A stretch of DNA of 64,000 nt, from contig OX392535.1 of the NCBI GenBank assembly GCA_947623455.1, positions 34,806,688 to 34,870,687 of the forward strand. The letters run 5' to 3'. Made by a program: the position numbers and the translations under genes. Each line of letters begins with the position of its first letter. Position 1 is the first letter of the stretch. Below the pieces are notes generated by a model, which was given only the letters and a program-made list of their open reading frames with translations, had not been told where the DNA came from and made no database searches. This DNA is from Mimachlamys varia (taxonomy: Eukaryota > Mollusca > Bivalvia > Pectinida > Pectinidae). Shown here one piece after another: positions 13,240 through 24,649 of the stretch.

Positions 13240-13660
13240 GCTGTTTGGGTTTTTATCCATTAAATACAGATGTCTCAAAATATTAAAATTATATCTCTAT
13301 TTATATGGAAAATAAAGATGCTTCTATTACAGATATCTATTTGAAATAGAGATATCTCTAATCAAACACTAAATAAAAATATCTCTATCTTAAAAAGAGA
13401 TATCTTTTTCTTTATTTGAATTCAAGATATCTGTATTTGAATTTGAGATATTTACATTTCTTTGTAGAAAGAGATATCGGTTTTGAAATAGAGATATATC
13501 TAATTCAAATGCAGATATCTTTAATTCAAATGAGGATATTTCTAGATGTATTTTAAGTAGAGAAATCTGTAATTGTAACACAGATATCTTAATTTTCATT
13601 AAGATATCTCTATTTGACTAGAAATAGAGATATCTGTATTTAATCACTAAATAGTAAAAA
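13240..13660. repeat. GATATC-centred degenerate palindromic repeat
   Basis: agatatc recurs every 20-40 bp with tatttgaa/ttcaaata spacers; a further small cluster lies at 14275-14365. Confidence 0.75.
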
Positions 13661-13759
13661 TATTACTCCCTTTGTCTCGTTATTTTGCTCATGACAGGTT
13701 TAGTCACATAAATGAAATAAAAATTGTGGGGAAAGTTTATTGATCCATAATTCTTTCAT

Positions 13760-13985
13760 TTCTTTTTACCTCAATAACTGGTCATCTGTTCTTTCATTCC
13801 TTTTCCCAGTCCTTACCTCAATAACTGGTCATCTGTTCTTTTATTGCTTTTCCAAGCCCTTACCTAAATGCCTGGTCATCTGTTCTTTCATTCCTTTTCC
13901 CAACCCTTACCTCAATAACTGGTCATCTGTTCTTTTATTCCTTTTTTACCAGCCCTTACCTCAATAACTGGTCATCTGTTCTTTC
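13760..13985. repeat. ~47-bp tandem repeat before candidate exon 4
   Basis: Five copies of cctcaataactggtcatctg then ttctttcattccttttcc. Confidence 0.88.
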
Positions 13986-14030
13986 GATGGTACTCTGTAT
14001 AACCACAACAGTTCTCTCTCTTTCCTGCAG

Positions 14031-14104
14031 TACAGCTGCCATGACAGCCTCCTGCTGTCTGGCCACAGGCACTTGTTATGATCAGTTATCCCGGTCTTGC
14101 CAAG
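14031..14104 (+). CDS. Candidate exon 4 of the unknown gene, Cys-containing
   Basis: Acceptor ctctttcctgcag, donor gccaag|gttgac. Reads STAAMTASCCLATGTCYDQL then SRSCQ, phase 1. Five Cys in a short stretch suggest an extracellular or metal-binding peptide, but no known domain is seen. A 47-bp tandem repeat ends about 45 bp upstream. Confidence 0.4.
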
Positions 14105-14389
14105 GTTGACTACCTAACAAATACTGTATAACATAGTTGATCCTCAGTAAGACCTGGATTATTCATTTTACAATGCCCTGTGCGACTGGTGCTAGATCGA
14201 TGGCATTTCATGTATATGGATGTTGGGTAGCAATTATTTTTTTCTATTTTCAATGCTAAATCTTTAGATTGAAACACATATAGATATCTGTATTTAAATT
14301 AAAGATATTTTTATTTAGAATAGAGATGTCTGTATTTGAAAAGGAGACATCTATATAAAGATATCTTTGTCCGTCCGTCCGTCCATCCG

Positions 14390-14800
14390 TCTAAAGACAC
14401 AATTTTGTCCGGCTATGCATTCGCCCAGTTTTCAACAGATCTTTTAAAATTTGCATTTTCAACCCTTTTTCAGAAAGTTATTCCCCTTTTTACATAGAGT
14501 TGTCCCCCTTTTTTTTTAAAAATGACCACAATTTTGTCCGGTTATGCATTCACTTAGTTTTCAACGGATCTTTTTAAAATTTTATGGGAATAGACAGTAC
14601 AGTATGTAATCTGCCCCTGAAGTTAATTAAAATTTTTGACTCTTTGCATTTTTTACCCTTTTCAGAGAGTTATTCCCCTTAATGTAAATGAACACAATTT
14701 TGTCCGGCTATGCATTCCCTCAGTTTTCAACAGATATTTTAAAAATTTTGTGGGAATAGACAGTACAGTATGAAGATGTGCCCCTCATTTTTGTACAAAT
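14390..14800. repeat. Diverged repeat units (acacaattttgtccgg type)
   Basis: acacaattttgtccggctat with gcattc recurs at about 14398, 14529 and 14693; related units lie at 11020-11240. Confidence 0.65.
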
Positions 14801-15123
14801 AACTTTAAAGGGCTGGGGGGTATGAGTTGGCCCCCTGACGACAGTTCTAGTTTGATCTGTACCATATAAATACTTGCATTCAGCTATAAGTTTTATCAGT
14901 TGTATTATAATTTTGAAAGATTTTTTTCCACAACAGCTAATTCACCCAATTGATACATAAATGATGATTTGGATTAATATTACATATGGGCTGGGCGATC
15001 GGAAAAATACGGCAAATCAGCAAAATGTTACAAAGAAAAACTTTTTATTACCATTTCATTTTTTCCAATTTATGTTAAACATATACCAAAATGATGCTAT
15101 TAAATATGTTTTTGTTTTAACAG

Positions 15124-15175
15124 GACTGTCTTACTGCAAGTGGACAGATCCCTGGTCAGGTATAGATCTGGAAGG
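15124..15175 (+). CDS. Candidate exon 5 of the unknown gene
   Basis: Acceptor tgttttaacag. Reads GLSYCKWTDPWSGIDLE when ending at gaagg|gtgatc (15175), which keeps phase 2 for exon 6. An alternative donor, gtcag|gtatag (15159), leads exon 6 into a different frame (DPEEAVALPGQ) that stops at about 16205. Confidence 0.35.
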
Positions 15176-15945
15176 GTGATCTGAGCTCTAGTTGGACGAT
15201 TTGGCGTCTGGGGTACTGAAGCTAAATAGATTTATGAAATTTCAGTTGTACTCTGCCCCCCTTTAACAAGGTTTTTAGCCCTGGCGAATAATCAATATTG
15301 AGGTGCAAGGATCTTTATGGTTATATGTAGGGATCCGATATCATGTACCCCTCCATGATAGTCCCGTGAGGGGCATATAATCGTACTGATTTGAGTGCTT
15401 CAATATTGGTTGTTTCCGAGCTGGGGCTGAATTCGCTTGTTACTGGAGGGATGAGTGCAGCTGAAATGGAAATGAATCTATTTAGCATCAGTACTCCTTG
15501 CGTCGGAGAGTCCGATTAGGGTGAAGGTCATCTGATACAGAATATCTGACTGATGGGATAGGATGGCCTCCCAGCCTCCGGACGAGGGTAAATAATATAG
15601 ATTATTTTAAGTTATTTCATTTAAAACTTATTTCATGTTTGGAATAATAATTACTTTCATTAAGTGCTTATAATATGGAAAGTGTAATTTAGCATACAGT
15701 TACATTTTCAGCTTTTTAGTCACTTCCCCTCATCTGGATTATTGTGATTCAACTTTTAACTAGAGTTATTGTCCATTACTGTTCTCATATCTTGGAATAT
15801 GAAGTGAACATAATTATGACATCCAAAACTATGAAAAAATAATCAAATATATGTTGACCAGATACTAAATAATATTTCATTCCACGGAAGAACTTTATCA
15901 AGTTTATCGAGTATTAAATATCAAGTCTATTGTTTTGTGTTTTAG

Positions 15946-16261
15946 ACCCGGAGGAGGCCGTCGCCCTTCCCGGCCAGGAGGAGGCCGTCGTCCATCCCGG
16001 CCAGGCCGTCGCCCTTCCCGGCCAGGCCGTCGCCCTTCCCGGCCAGGAGACGGGAGGAGGAGGAGGAGGCCGTCGTCCATCCCGGCCAGGCCGTCGCCCT
16101 TCCCGGTCAGGAGACGGGAGGAGGAGGCCGTCGTCCATCCCGGCCAGGCCGTCGCCCTTCCCGGCCAGGAGATGGGTGGAGGAGGCCGTCGTCCATCCCG
16201 GCTAGGAGGAGAAGACCGTCGTCCTACCCGGTCTTCATCATATGCTCCCGGTCCGTTGGAG
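15946..16261 (+). CDS. Candidate exon 6: Arg/Pro/Ser/Gly-rich repeat
   Basis: Acceptor tgttttgtgttttag, donor ttggag|gtaatt. In the chosen frame it encodes GPGGGRRPSRPGGGRRPSRP, degenerate RRPSRPG units, and ends SSSYAPGPLE. Markedly GC-rich in an AT-rich region. Built of ~24-30-bp repeats (cgtcgcccttcccggccagg), so other frames and the antisense are also open. A basic low-complexity, probably disordered segment if translated. Confidence 0.4.
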
Positions 16262-16469
16262 GTAATTGACATTCTTTATGTTTATTGCAAATCATTTCTT
16301 TCTCTTAAATGTTAATTGACTTGCTTGAATATAGCCAAAGTTATGAAATAAAAGATTACATTAAATTTGTATATAATGTTCATTTCAGACCAATATTTAA
16401 TCTTATCTATAATGCAATTGATTTCATAAGAGAGAGAATCTCATATTTACTTTATTTTTTTTCATGAAG

Positions 16470-16543
16470 GACACGGGGGCCGTGCCTGGAGGTGGCACTG
16501 AGACACTGCCGTGTCTCTTTGGTTTGACTTCCTTCACACTGAG
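16470..16543 (+). CDS. Candidate exon 7 of the unknown gene
   Basis: Acceptor tttttttcatgaag, donor ctgag|gtaagt. Continues in phase after exon 6 as DTGAVPGGGTETLPCLFGLT then SFTL. Joining to 17776 gives SRS and a stop. Confidence 0.38.
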
Positions 16544-16679
16544 GTAAGTAATATTATGTAAAAAATGTGACAGTTGGAGATGTGTTGGTGCTATATGGTC
16601 CGTTCTTTGGCCAGTCTTTAAATAATTCTTAATATTAGTATTTCTTTTAGAACTGAAAAGATCTTTCTCAAGTTTCATA

Positions 16680-17360
16680 TGTAGATTCCCCTTTGTCCTT
16701 AGCTGTACCTTGTTGATTTTTTGGGACTGATCAGAAAACTAAAATGGCTGATAGGCTGCCACCTTGGTTGGGTACAATGAAAGTATATTATCGCTATTTC
16801 TTGAGAATTGTATTGGATCGATCTTTTCCATTTTTTGTGTAGATTCCCTTTGGATCCTAGTTATGCCCCCATCTCCCCCACCCCATGTGGTGCATAAGAG
16901 TGTTTTCATTTTAAGCCCACCATGCCCTGCGTCCATTGTCCGTCATCCATCATCGTCCTTAAACAGTTTTTGTTATCGCTATTTCTTGAGGTACTGGATA
17001 GAGCATTTTCAAATTTTATATGTAGGTTCCCGTTGGTGCCTAGTTGTGCATAGTCTAATTTTGGACAAAATTAATCTGAAACAAAATGGCTGACAGTTGG
17101 CCATCTTGGATTTGTAAGTAATAGCTTGTTATTGCTATTTCTTGAAGTACTGGATCATGGATCATTCTTAAATTTCATAAGTTATGTTTTCCTTGGCGTT
17201 AAGTAGACTAGTGCCCATTTGATTTTGGGACTGATCGAAAAAATATGGCTGATAGATGGCCATCTTAATTTTGAGAATGGAAATTTCTTATTTCATGTAT
17301 AGGTGCTGCTAAGGTTCTTAGTTTGTTTTTGGGACTGATCAAAATGAAAAAAAATACAGC
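16680..17360. repeat. ~150-bp diverged tandem repeat
   Basis: Four to five units with tatcgctatttcttgag, tactggat, gggactgatc and aaaatggctgacagttggcc. Confidence 0.7.
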
Positions 17361-17775
17361 TACCATCTTTTAATTAATGGTGTTTTTTCTAAAGAGGAAT
17401 TCTCAAATTTTATTGAATTAAAATTAAATACTCAATGTAAGAGAAAAGAAGGGAAAAGATCCAACAATTTAAGAACAAATAAAGATCATCTAAGATGGGC
17501 ACCAAGATCCCTATGGGAACTCTGGTTTGTTTGGTCATCTGATAGTTTGGCTGTGCCCTCTGACTGGCTGAATTTTAAGTATTTGCAGATTTCGTTCAAA
17601 GGTATGTATGGGAACAATTAAATCATTGTAAAACTTACACGTAGTCCCTTGATGATTTCTCATACTTGTTTTTATTAAATGTCACCGTTCTGACAAGTGC
17701 CCTTCGTCTTGTTTCAATAGAGCTTTCAAAGATTTTATGATTTCAATTTTCAATAAAGTCAATTTCCTGTTTTAG

Positions 17776-17885
17776 CCGTAGCTAGTGTGGAGGCAGTCAA
17801 ACAGGGCCACGCTCAAAGGCCCAGGGGTGTTGTCATAGTGGCAGGTCTATGAAGCACCATATAGCGGGGCATTCCGTAAGGCAAG
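17776..17885 (+). other. Candidate exon 8
   Basis: Acceptor ttcctgttttag, donor ggcaag|gtgagc. In the frame coming from exon 7 it stops at once (TAG 17783-17785). Another frame is open for 25 codons (VASVEAVKQGHAQRPRGVVI...) before TGA. Confidence 0.35.
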
Positions 17886-18130
17886 GTGAGCATTATTGAA
17901 TATAATTTTAATATAAGCTAATTTAAGAATTTTTTAATAATTTTTTTTTTATTTCCACATATGAAACAAAACTACATTGTAATAATGTCTTTAAACTATT
18001 AAGATTTTTAATTATCACAATTATATATTATTTGCTTATTAGATTATGTCTTGTTCCATTCTGAAGTCATAACCTTGATAAAATTGATTTCATGCTAAAT
18101 TGTATGTATCATTGTTAATTTCTCTTACAG

Positions 18131-18191
18131 TAAGATGTGTGATCCACGACTTTATTGGACTCATCTGAAGCATTAGTGCCTTGACCTGAAG
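18131..18191 (+). other. Candidate exon 9
   Basis: Acceptor atttctcttacag, donor ctgaag|gtagga. 61 nt, no long open frame. Confidence 0.3.
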
Positions 18192-18400
18192 GTAGGATTA
18201 TTTATGAATATTGTGCAGAGTTTGGATGGAAAGATTGGTTCTCACTGACAAAAAAAAAAGGGCTTTTAGTTTTATTTTTACTGTCAAATAAACCTATATT
18301 TTTTCTAAATTATGTGTAATATGAAATTCAATAGATATGTTCTGGAAATAAATTTGTTTACTGCTAAATGTAGAGGCCAGAATAAAAAACTGGTATAGTG

Positions 18401-18863
18401 GTACAGTGGATCCCACTTAATTAATATCACCCCTGTTAATATCACATCCCTCTTTACATCATGTTTTTCCCAAGCACCTTTTTTCTCTATGTAATCTATG
18501 TAATTTTATTTACTACACCGTGTATCATGTATTTTGAGGCGAATTCCTCTTTAAATCATGTTTTTTTTTAACCAATGCATAAAATATCTAGAAAATGATG
18601 TCATTTCCATTGATTTCAGATACAGCTTGTACAAAATGTTGCATAGAAAATGAAAAATAACCCCAAAAATGATTTTTAATTAAAATAACGTCATCTTCAT
18701 ATTGAAACATCTTCATATGTTCATTGAATAGCTTATTTTTAGTTATGGAGATCGGAAATGCACTAGATTTAGTGGAAAAACATGTTTCTCTTAAAGTCAC
18801 ATTCCTGTTAATATCATGTTTTTATCTGACAAATGGAACATGATATAAAGAGGAGTGCACTGT
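18401..18863 (-). mobile_element. Inverted copy of the repeat at 9251-9625
   Basis: Starts gtacagtggatcccactta and ends aaagaggagtgcactgt, in opposite orientation to 9251-9625, with ~90 bp extra inside. Confidence 0.75.
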
Positions 18864-19299
18864 ATTATAATTCAGTCATGAAGATCCCACTGCAACCATT
18901 GTCTATAAATACTAATTAAATTGATCAGCATGAGAACCTTGACTTATTTTCAAGTCATTACTGGTAATTACAGATCCTTTTTGATCAAATATGTATATAC
19001 CCCCAGCAATTAAGTTAAGTGGGTTGGGGGAGGGGTATAATACTGGAATCATGTTGCCTGTCCATCCGTCTGTCTGTAGACATATATTGTCTGGATAACT
19101 CCTCCTAAACCTGTAAATGTCAATGAAACTACACAGGAGTGTTAGGGTCAAAGTTGGGAGGGTGTAAAATTCAAAATTTGTTGTGGAAGTTCTTATCAAC
19201 TGGAAATTGTAATAACACATTCTTGTTTTGTAGTTTCTGCTCAATAAGTAGTACATTGTAAGAACCAAGTAGAAAAAAATAGTGAAAAGTAGATAAAGT

Positions 19300-19780
19300 A
19301 GGTCAAGGTCACAGAAATATCATATTTCTGGACTTTGAAAAAAATTCAACGTTTAAGTTTTCAGTTTAGCTGTTTCTGACAAAGTATTAATAACCAAGTA
19401 CTATACAGTAGAGCAACCAAATTCAGGTTATAGGATTATCGTGGGATGTTTATTTGAATATATTACACTCTTTACTAGTATTTCAACAATTTTTGTATTT
19501 TTGTGGTAAAAATCTCAAATTTTTGGACTTAAAAAAAAAGTTTCCCACAAAGTATAAAATCTACTTCTAGAGAAGCCAAACCTGGGTATACTGTGCATGT
19601 TGTATCATGGGATGAATACCTGGATGCTCGTTACTAGCACTTCAACTATTTTTATAATTTTGGGGTAAAAACCTCCAAATTCTGGACTTTGAAGAAAAAT
19701 CAATGTTTCTCATAAAGTATGAAAGCTAGAGCAGCCAAACTTGGATTATAGGTTTATTGTGGGATGTGTAAAATGCATAT
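19300..19780. repeat. ~150-bp diverged tandem repeat
   Basis: Units with tttctggactttgaaaaaaa, tcaatgtttctcacaaagta and gagcaaccaaattc; the same family resumes at 20650-20955. Confidence 0.65.
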
Positions 19781-20049
19781 GATGACGACAAAGCGGGACA
19801 GGCGACACATAAATACGCGTAATTCTTGTTATAATTTAGCAGTGAGAACCAATCTTTATCAGAAAAATAGAAAATATTTTAGAAATATATGAGGAGTATT
19901 CATGGGTATTTGTTAGTCATTCAGCTTACAGTTTTTGTTTTTTCCAAGTACGTACATTACCAAATGTATAGATAAAAAAAAAAACGTATAAAAAAAAAAT
20001 ATCTAGATATTATACGAATTATGACGGCAAATTCTTCAGAAGAAATTCT

Positions 20050-20530
20050 ACCAATGTGTAATTACTACACATTGTATATAGGAATGTGTGTAATTACTAC
20101 ATACTGTATATAGGAGTGCATGCAATAACTACATACTGTATATATGAATGTGTGTAATTACTACATACTGTATATTGGAATGTGTGTAATTACTACACAC
20201 TGTATATTGGAATGTGTGTAATTACTACACACTGTATATATAATTGTTTGTAATTACTACATACTGAATATAGGAATGTGTGTAATTACTAAATACTGTA
20301 TATGGGAATGTGTGTCATTATTACATACTGTATAGATATATGTGTAATTACTACATACTCTATATAGGAATGTGTATAATTACTACACACTGTATATAGG
20401 AATGTTTGTAATTACTGAATACTGTATATAGAATTGTTTGTAATTACTACATACTGTATATAGGAATGCATGCAATTACTACATACTGTATATGGGAATG
20501 TGTGTAATTACTACATACTGTATATTGTAT
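20050..20530. repeat. 32-bp minisatellite, block 1
   Basis: About 15 copies of gtgtgtaattactacatact then gtatataggaat. Confidence 0.9.
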
Positions 20531-20954
20531 CGCCTTTGACGGATTTCGGAATGGCAACAACAATGTTTTGTGTTTAGCTCTATTTTTGACAAAGTTAGCC
20601 CAACAAAACCTCAATCAATGACGTAGCATGGGTAGTAGAGACTACGTACTGCATTAAAAATATGTCATTGATTTCCACATTTTTAAGGTAAAAATATCAA
20701 ATTTCTGGACTTTGAAAAAAAATCAATGTTAAAGTTTTACATTAGCTCTTGTATATTGGCTGTTAAACTGACAAAGTATAAATACTAGAGCAACCAAATT
20801 CGGCTATTTGATTATCACAGGATGTTTACCTGAATACATTACACTCTTTACTAGTATTTCAACAATTTTTGTATTTTTGGGGTAAAAACCTCCTAATTTT
20901 GGACTTAGAAAATTAATGTTTCTCACAAAATATTAAAACTTGGATTATAGGTTT

Positions 20955-21235
20955 ATTGTATGAATGTGTGTAATTACTACATACTGTGTATAGGAATGTG
21001 TGTAATTACTACACACTGTGTATAGGAATGTGTGTAATTACTACACACTGTATGTAAGAATGTGTGTAATTTTACTACACACTTTATGAAGGAATGTGTG
21101 TAATTACTACACACTGTGTATAGGAATGTGTGTAATTACTACACACTGTATGTAAGAATGTGTGTAATTTTACTACACACTTTATGAAGGAATGTGTGTA
21201 ATTACTACATACTGTGTATATGAATGTGTGGACAA
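20955..21235. repeat. 32-bp minisatellite, block 2
   Basis: About nine copies of the same unit with gtgtatagg and gtatgtaag variants; a two-unit subrepeat is duplicated (21060-21120 and 21155-21210). Confidence 0.9.
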
Positions 21236-21514
21236 TGACGGAATACTTTGTCCTTGTTAATGATCTCATACATCACTATGTTAACAGAAAGAATTCAAAG
21301 AGTCCGTTGTTAAAGTCACTTGATATAGAGGTGAAATATAAGTTTTTAATACCAAAATAGATTATTAAGACAGATTGAGAAGTGAATAGGGTTACTAATA
21401 TGTTTCAAGGTCACAGTTGCCAGTTTGTAATGCTTCAGAGGTCAGTGTCACTTAGGCAGCTCTTGGGAATTGGTCAAACAGTATGATTAATTCAGCAACC
21501 AGCTATCATATATC

Positions 21515-21756
21515 TGGGTCCAGTTGTTCAAAACTTGATTAGCTTAATCAGTGATTAGCACAATTTATTTATTATCCTGTAACTATGAAATGAAACCATA
21601 GATTTAGTTACAACTTTGCAGATATCAAATATCCAATTGTGTCAATTAACTTGCAAAATTGTAAGATTTTACCTTGTATATTAACAGAATTATTAAAGTT
21701 TGAAAAATGTCGTTAAATAGTGATTAAGCTAATCACCCTTTGAACAACTAGGCCCA
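21515..21756. mobile_element. 242-bp MITE
   Basis: Inverted ends tgggtccagttgttcaaaac and tttgaacaactaggccca, with attagcttaatca/tgattaagctaat inside. No ORF. Confidence 0.82.
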
Positions 21757-22105
21757 GTACATTAGAGCCTGAGGAGACTGGTATATTGTTGAATGACCTT
21801 CAAATTGTCGTTATATTTGTTACAAATATACATAATAATATTTATAAGTGTAAAAGCAATATTAAAATCAGAAGATCAGCTTATTACTGAAATAAATGAT
21901 TGTTTTGTAATTGGGTTATTTTGTTTTTGTTTTGTAGGTATTGTCCAACGGTTAGGACAATCACCTGGTCAGGTTCTTCGAATGCGTGGATTCTTCCTTT
22001 AGACGGATGACTTAGCAATGGATTTATGTGGAACTCAGCTGGTTTAGTCATTTCTCAGCTTTGAACTGTCCTTTTTTTGACAAATGTATTTAATTCCAAA
22101 TACAG

Positions 22106-22407
22106 GCATGAGTCTGGCATGAGTATGGCTTTACAGTACCATGATTGGTCCATCGGGTTTGCAGTCGGCCTGATGGGCCAATGGACTGACATGGTTCTGT
22201 ACTGCTCTGTAAATCTTGTGCTGGGTGATTGTTTGTATCTGGACTTAAGTACTTTGTGAAAGAGGGGACAGAACTGGCTGGGGCATGAGTAAATCTTCTT
22301 GAGGCTTCATATATCTTTATTGCTGGGAACTCTGTTTATTGTGAAGATGATACAAGTTTGAAGAAATCTGGCCTCAGGGCGGAGAGCCTGGATCTAAAGA
22401 CCCCAAA
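22106..22407 (+). other. Candidate exon near 22.1-22.4 kb
   Basis: Acceptor aattccaaatacag, donor cccaaa|gtaagt. One frame reads ALQYHDWSIGFAVGLMGQWT and stops at about 22257, well before the donor, so it is untranslated or terminal if real. A smaller candidate exon begins at 21938 after ttttgttttgtag. Confidence 0.3.
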
Positions 22408-23248
22408 GTAAGTAAAGCTTAGCTGTACTTTCCTTGACATTATGAAGGGAAGTGTAACAAAATTATACTGGAATTGTGTTTTTCGTCCTTAGACTAGTGT
22501 TCACACACAACTAGTTTTTAAAAAAAGACATAAATATACCAGTATGAATGATACTTTATTTGTACACAGCATAACTATTAAAAATAGTTATTTCCCTTTG
22601 TTTTTGGAGTTATGCCCTTTACTTGAAATCACTGCACAAATTTAAATTTTAGTGTATCTGAAACTCCTTTTGCATTGAGAGGGTATAAACTGAATGTAAG
22701 ACGGAGTCCATAAGGAAACTTATTATAAACAGCTGTGGGCTGAATATGGGTGACACATATATCATAATAAATGTTTTAGACAAAGGAAATCCATGATCAC
22801 TTGTGAATTGACTTGAAGGGTTGAGTTCCTATGGGGACAGAAAGGCCTATTATTCAGTAAATAAATAGGTCAATCTTATTGATAATAATATCATTAATGA
22901 CTAATAATGTTTGAAGAATGTTACAATTATATATTAAGACTGAGCTTAAATTTTGCAAATATTTGCATATTTGTTGAAATTAGTATTTATGTACATTACA
23001 GGGAGAAAGGTGGACTAGCTGTTAATTATTTCAATGTTAACCCTTTTAAATTAATTATTTTGTTAACTCGCGAATCTCCACCAAATAAATGACATTGCAA
23101 TTTTACAAACAGATTTAAACAACATAAAGGTATTATAGAAGTGATGTCTTCAATAGAAAATTAAGCTATTTAAGGATATTCTCTTAATCTAACAAATACA
23201 ATTAAAGCACTTCTCAAATTTTATTCTTTTACCTTCATTTTTTTGCAG

Positions 23249-23864
23249 AACCAAAATCCAAATACAAAAACAATACAAAAACGATGACCACCACCAGAAA
23301 GATGAAAACCACCACCACCAGAAAGATGAGAACCACCACCACCACCAGACAGACAAGAACCACCACCGCCACCACCAGAAAGACGAGTACCACCACCGCC
23401 ACCACCAGAAAGATGAGAACCACCACCACCACCAGAAAGATGAGAACCACCACCACCACCAGAAAGACGAGAACCACCACCACCACCAGAAAGACGAGAA
23501 CCACCACCGCCACCACCAGAAAGACGAGAACCACCACCGCCACCACCAGAAAGATGAGAACCACCACCACCACAACCAGAAAGACGAGAACCACCACCGC
23601 CAACACCAGAAAGACGAGTACCACCACCGCCACCACAAGAAAGATGAGAACCTTCACCACCACCAGAAAGATGAGAACCACCACTAGAAAGGTGAGAACC
23701 ACCACCATCAAAAAGATGAGAACCACCACTAGAAAGATGAGAACCACCACCGCCACCATTAGAAAGATGAGAACCACCACCACTAGAAAGATGAGAACCA
23801 CCACCACCACATCCAGAAAGATGAAAACCACCATAACTATCAGAAAGATCGATCGAAAAGAGAA
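23249..23864 (+). other. Candidate exon made of ACC/AGA triplet repeats
   Basis: Acceptor catttttttgcag, donor agagaa|gtaaga. Consists of about 22 units of accaccaccaccagaaagat/cgagaa. One frame is open throughout and reads Thr/Arg/Lys units (TTTTTRKMR). Another reads His-rich units (HHHHHQKDEN) but meets several TAGs in its right half. The purine/pyrimidine bias opens frames on both strands, so the true frame cannot be chosen from sequence alone. Confidence 0.35.
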
Positions 23865-24172
23865 GTAAGAAAAAGGTTTCTTATCATATTTACCTGTTTC
23901 TGTGACTTAAACTTGAGAAATTATCTTACTCTGAATGAAAACATTTAAAGTCATTGCAAAAAAGAAATGCTTCATTTGAAATTTGATATTACAGATTTCA
24001 GGCATGAGAGAGTCTTGTTTTCACTATTTACTATTATGTTCAACAAATATTGGTTTTATGTACATGTGTATTGTATGTATCTCCTGGAAATGTTTAAAGT
24101 ATTTGATTAATAACAGTAATCAACATATCACTACCAAAAACATAACAAAAATCTTTTGCTTGTATTTTGCAG

Positions 24173-24250
24173 GACCAAGATCTAAGACTTTTCAAAATGA
24201 CCATCCCAGACCATGATAGACAAGCAATAAAATTCGTCAAAAAGTTCAAA
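24173..24250 (+). other. Candidate terminal exon with poly(A) signal
   Basis: Acceptor cttgtattttgcag; short frames end TKI-stop or FQNDHPRP-stop; AATAAA at 24226-24231. Confidence 0.35.
24226..24231 (+). terminator. AATAAA polyadenylation signal candidate
   Basis: gcaataaaattc about 55 bp into the last candidate exon. A chance match is possible in AT-rich DNA. Confidence 0.35.
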
Positions 24251-24649
24251 TATTTTATTCTTGTTTTTAAAAATGAATGAAACAAAAATATAGTGACTGA
24301 ATTGTCATATAAACTACAGACAACATGCATGATAAAAACTTACAAATCATACACAACATACACAACTTGAGTGTTACTAGTAAAGCCAAATATTATACAG
24401 TATAACTTGTCATAACTGGCCCTGTCTAATCTGAAATCCTGTCTATTGCGTCCTTACTGTTTGGTCTGGCACTTCCTTTGACTGATATCTTACATCTACA
24501 TACGGTCAAACAAATTTGGTCCCAGTTTAAACAGGTTATACTGTATATATCCAGCATCATTAGATGGTAAACTCTTCAAATTAACCTTTGTTCATCTGTA
24601 AAAATATATCGGGTAAGTAATATTTTTGGCTATTTCAACATCATATACT

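Larger units (their letters stand above)
7130..24250 (+). other. Predicted spliced transcription unit of unknown function
   Basis: A chain of candidate exons with good splice signals: ~7130-7175, 10373-10415, 10672-10734, 14031-14104, 15124-15175 (or 15159), 15946-16261, 16470-16543, 17776-17885, 18131-18191, ~21938-21971, ~22106-22407, 23249-23864 and 24173-~24250, then AATAAA. Exons 2-7 join in one open frame from ATG 10381 when exon 5 ends at 15175. That gives about 207 residues: a Cys-containing N-terminal part (CCLATGTC, LSRSCQGLSYCKW), an RRPSRPG-type repeat, then DTGAVPGGGTETLPCLFGL, and a stop in exon 8 at 17783-17785. A stop followed by four or more introns would predict nonsense-mediated decay. 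So this may be a lncRNA, an alternatively spliced gene, or two genes. I recognise no domain. I infer exon linkage from signals only. Confidence 0.4.

Noticed and set aside
15904..16272. Minus-strand Arg/Pro-rich ORFs opposite candidate exon 6
   Set aside because: Repeat-driven shadows; acceptor and donor signals are on the plus strand.
23189..23834. Val/Leu/Phe-rich and Trp-rich minus-strand ORFs of 149-199 codons
   Set aside because: Antisense readings of the ACC/AGA triplet repeat; splice signals support the plus strand.
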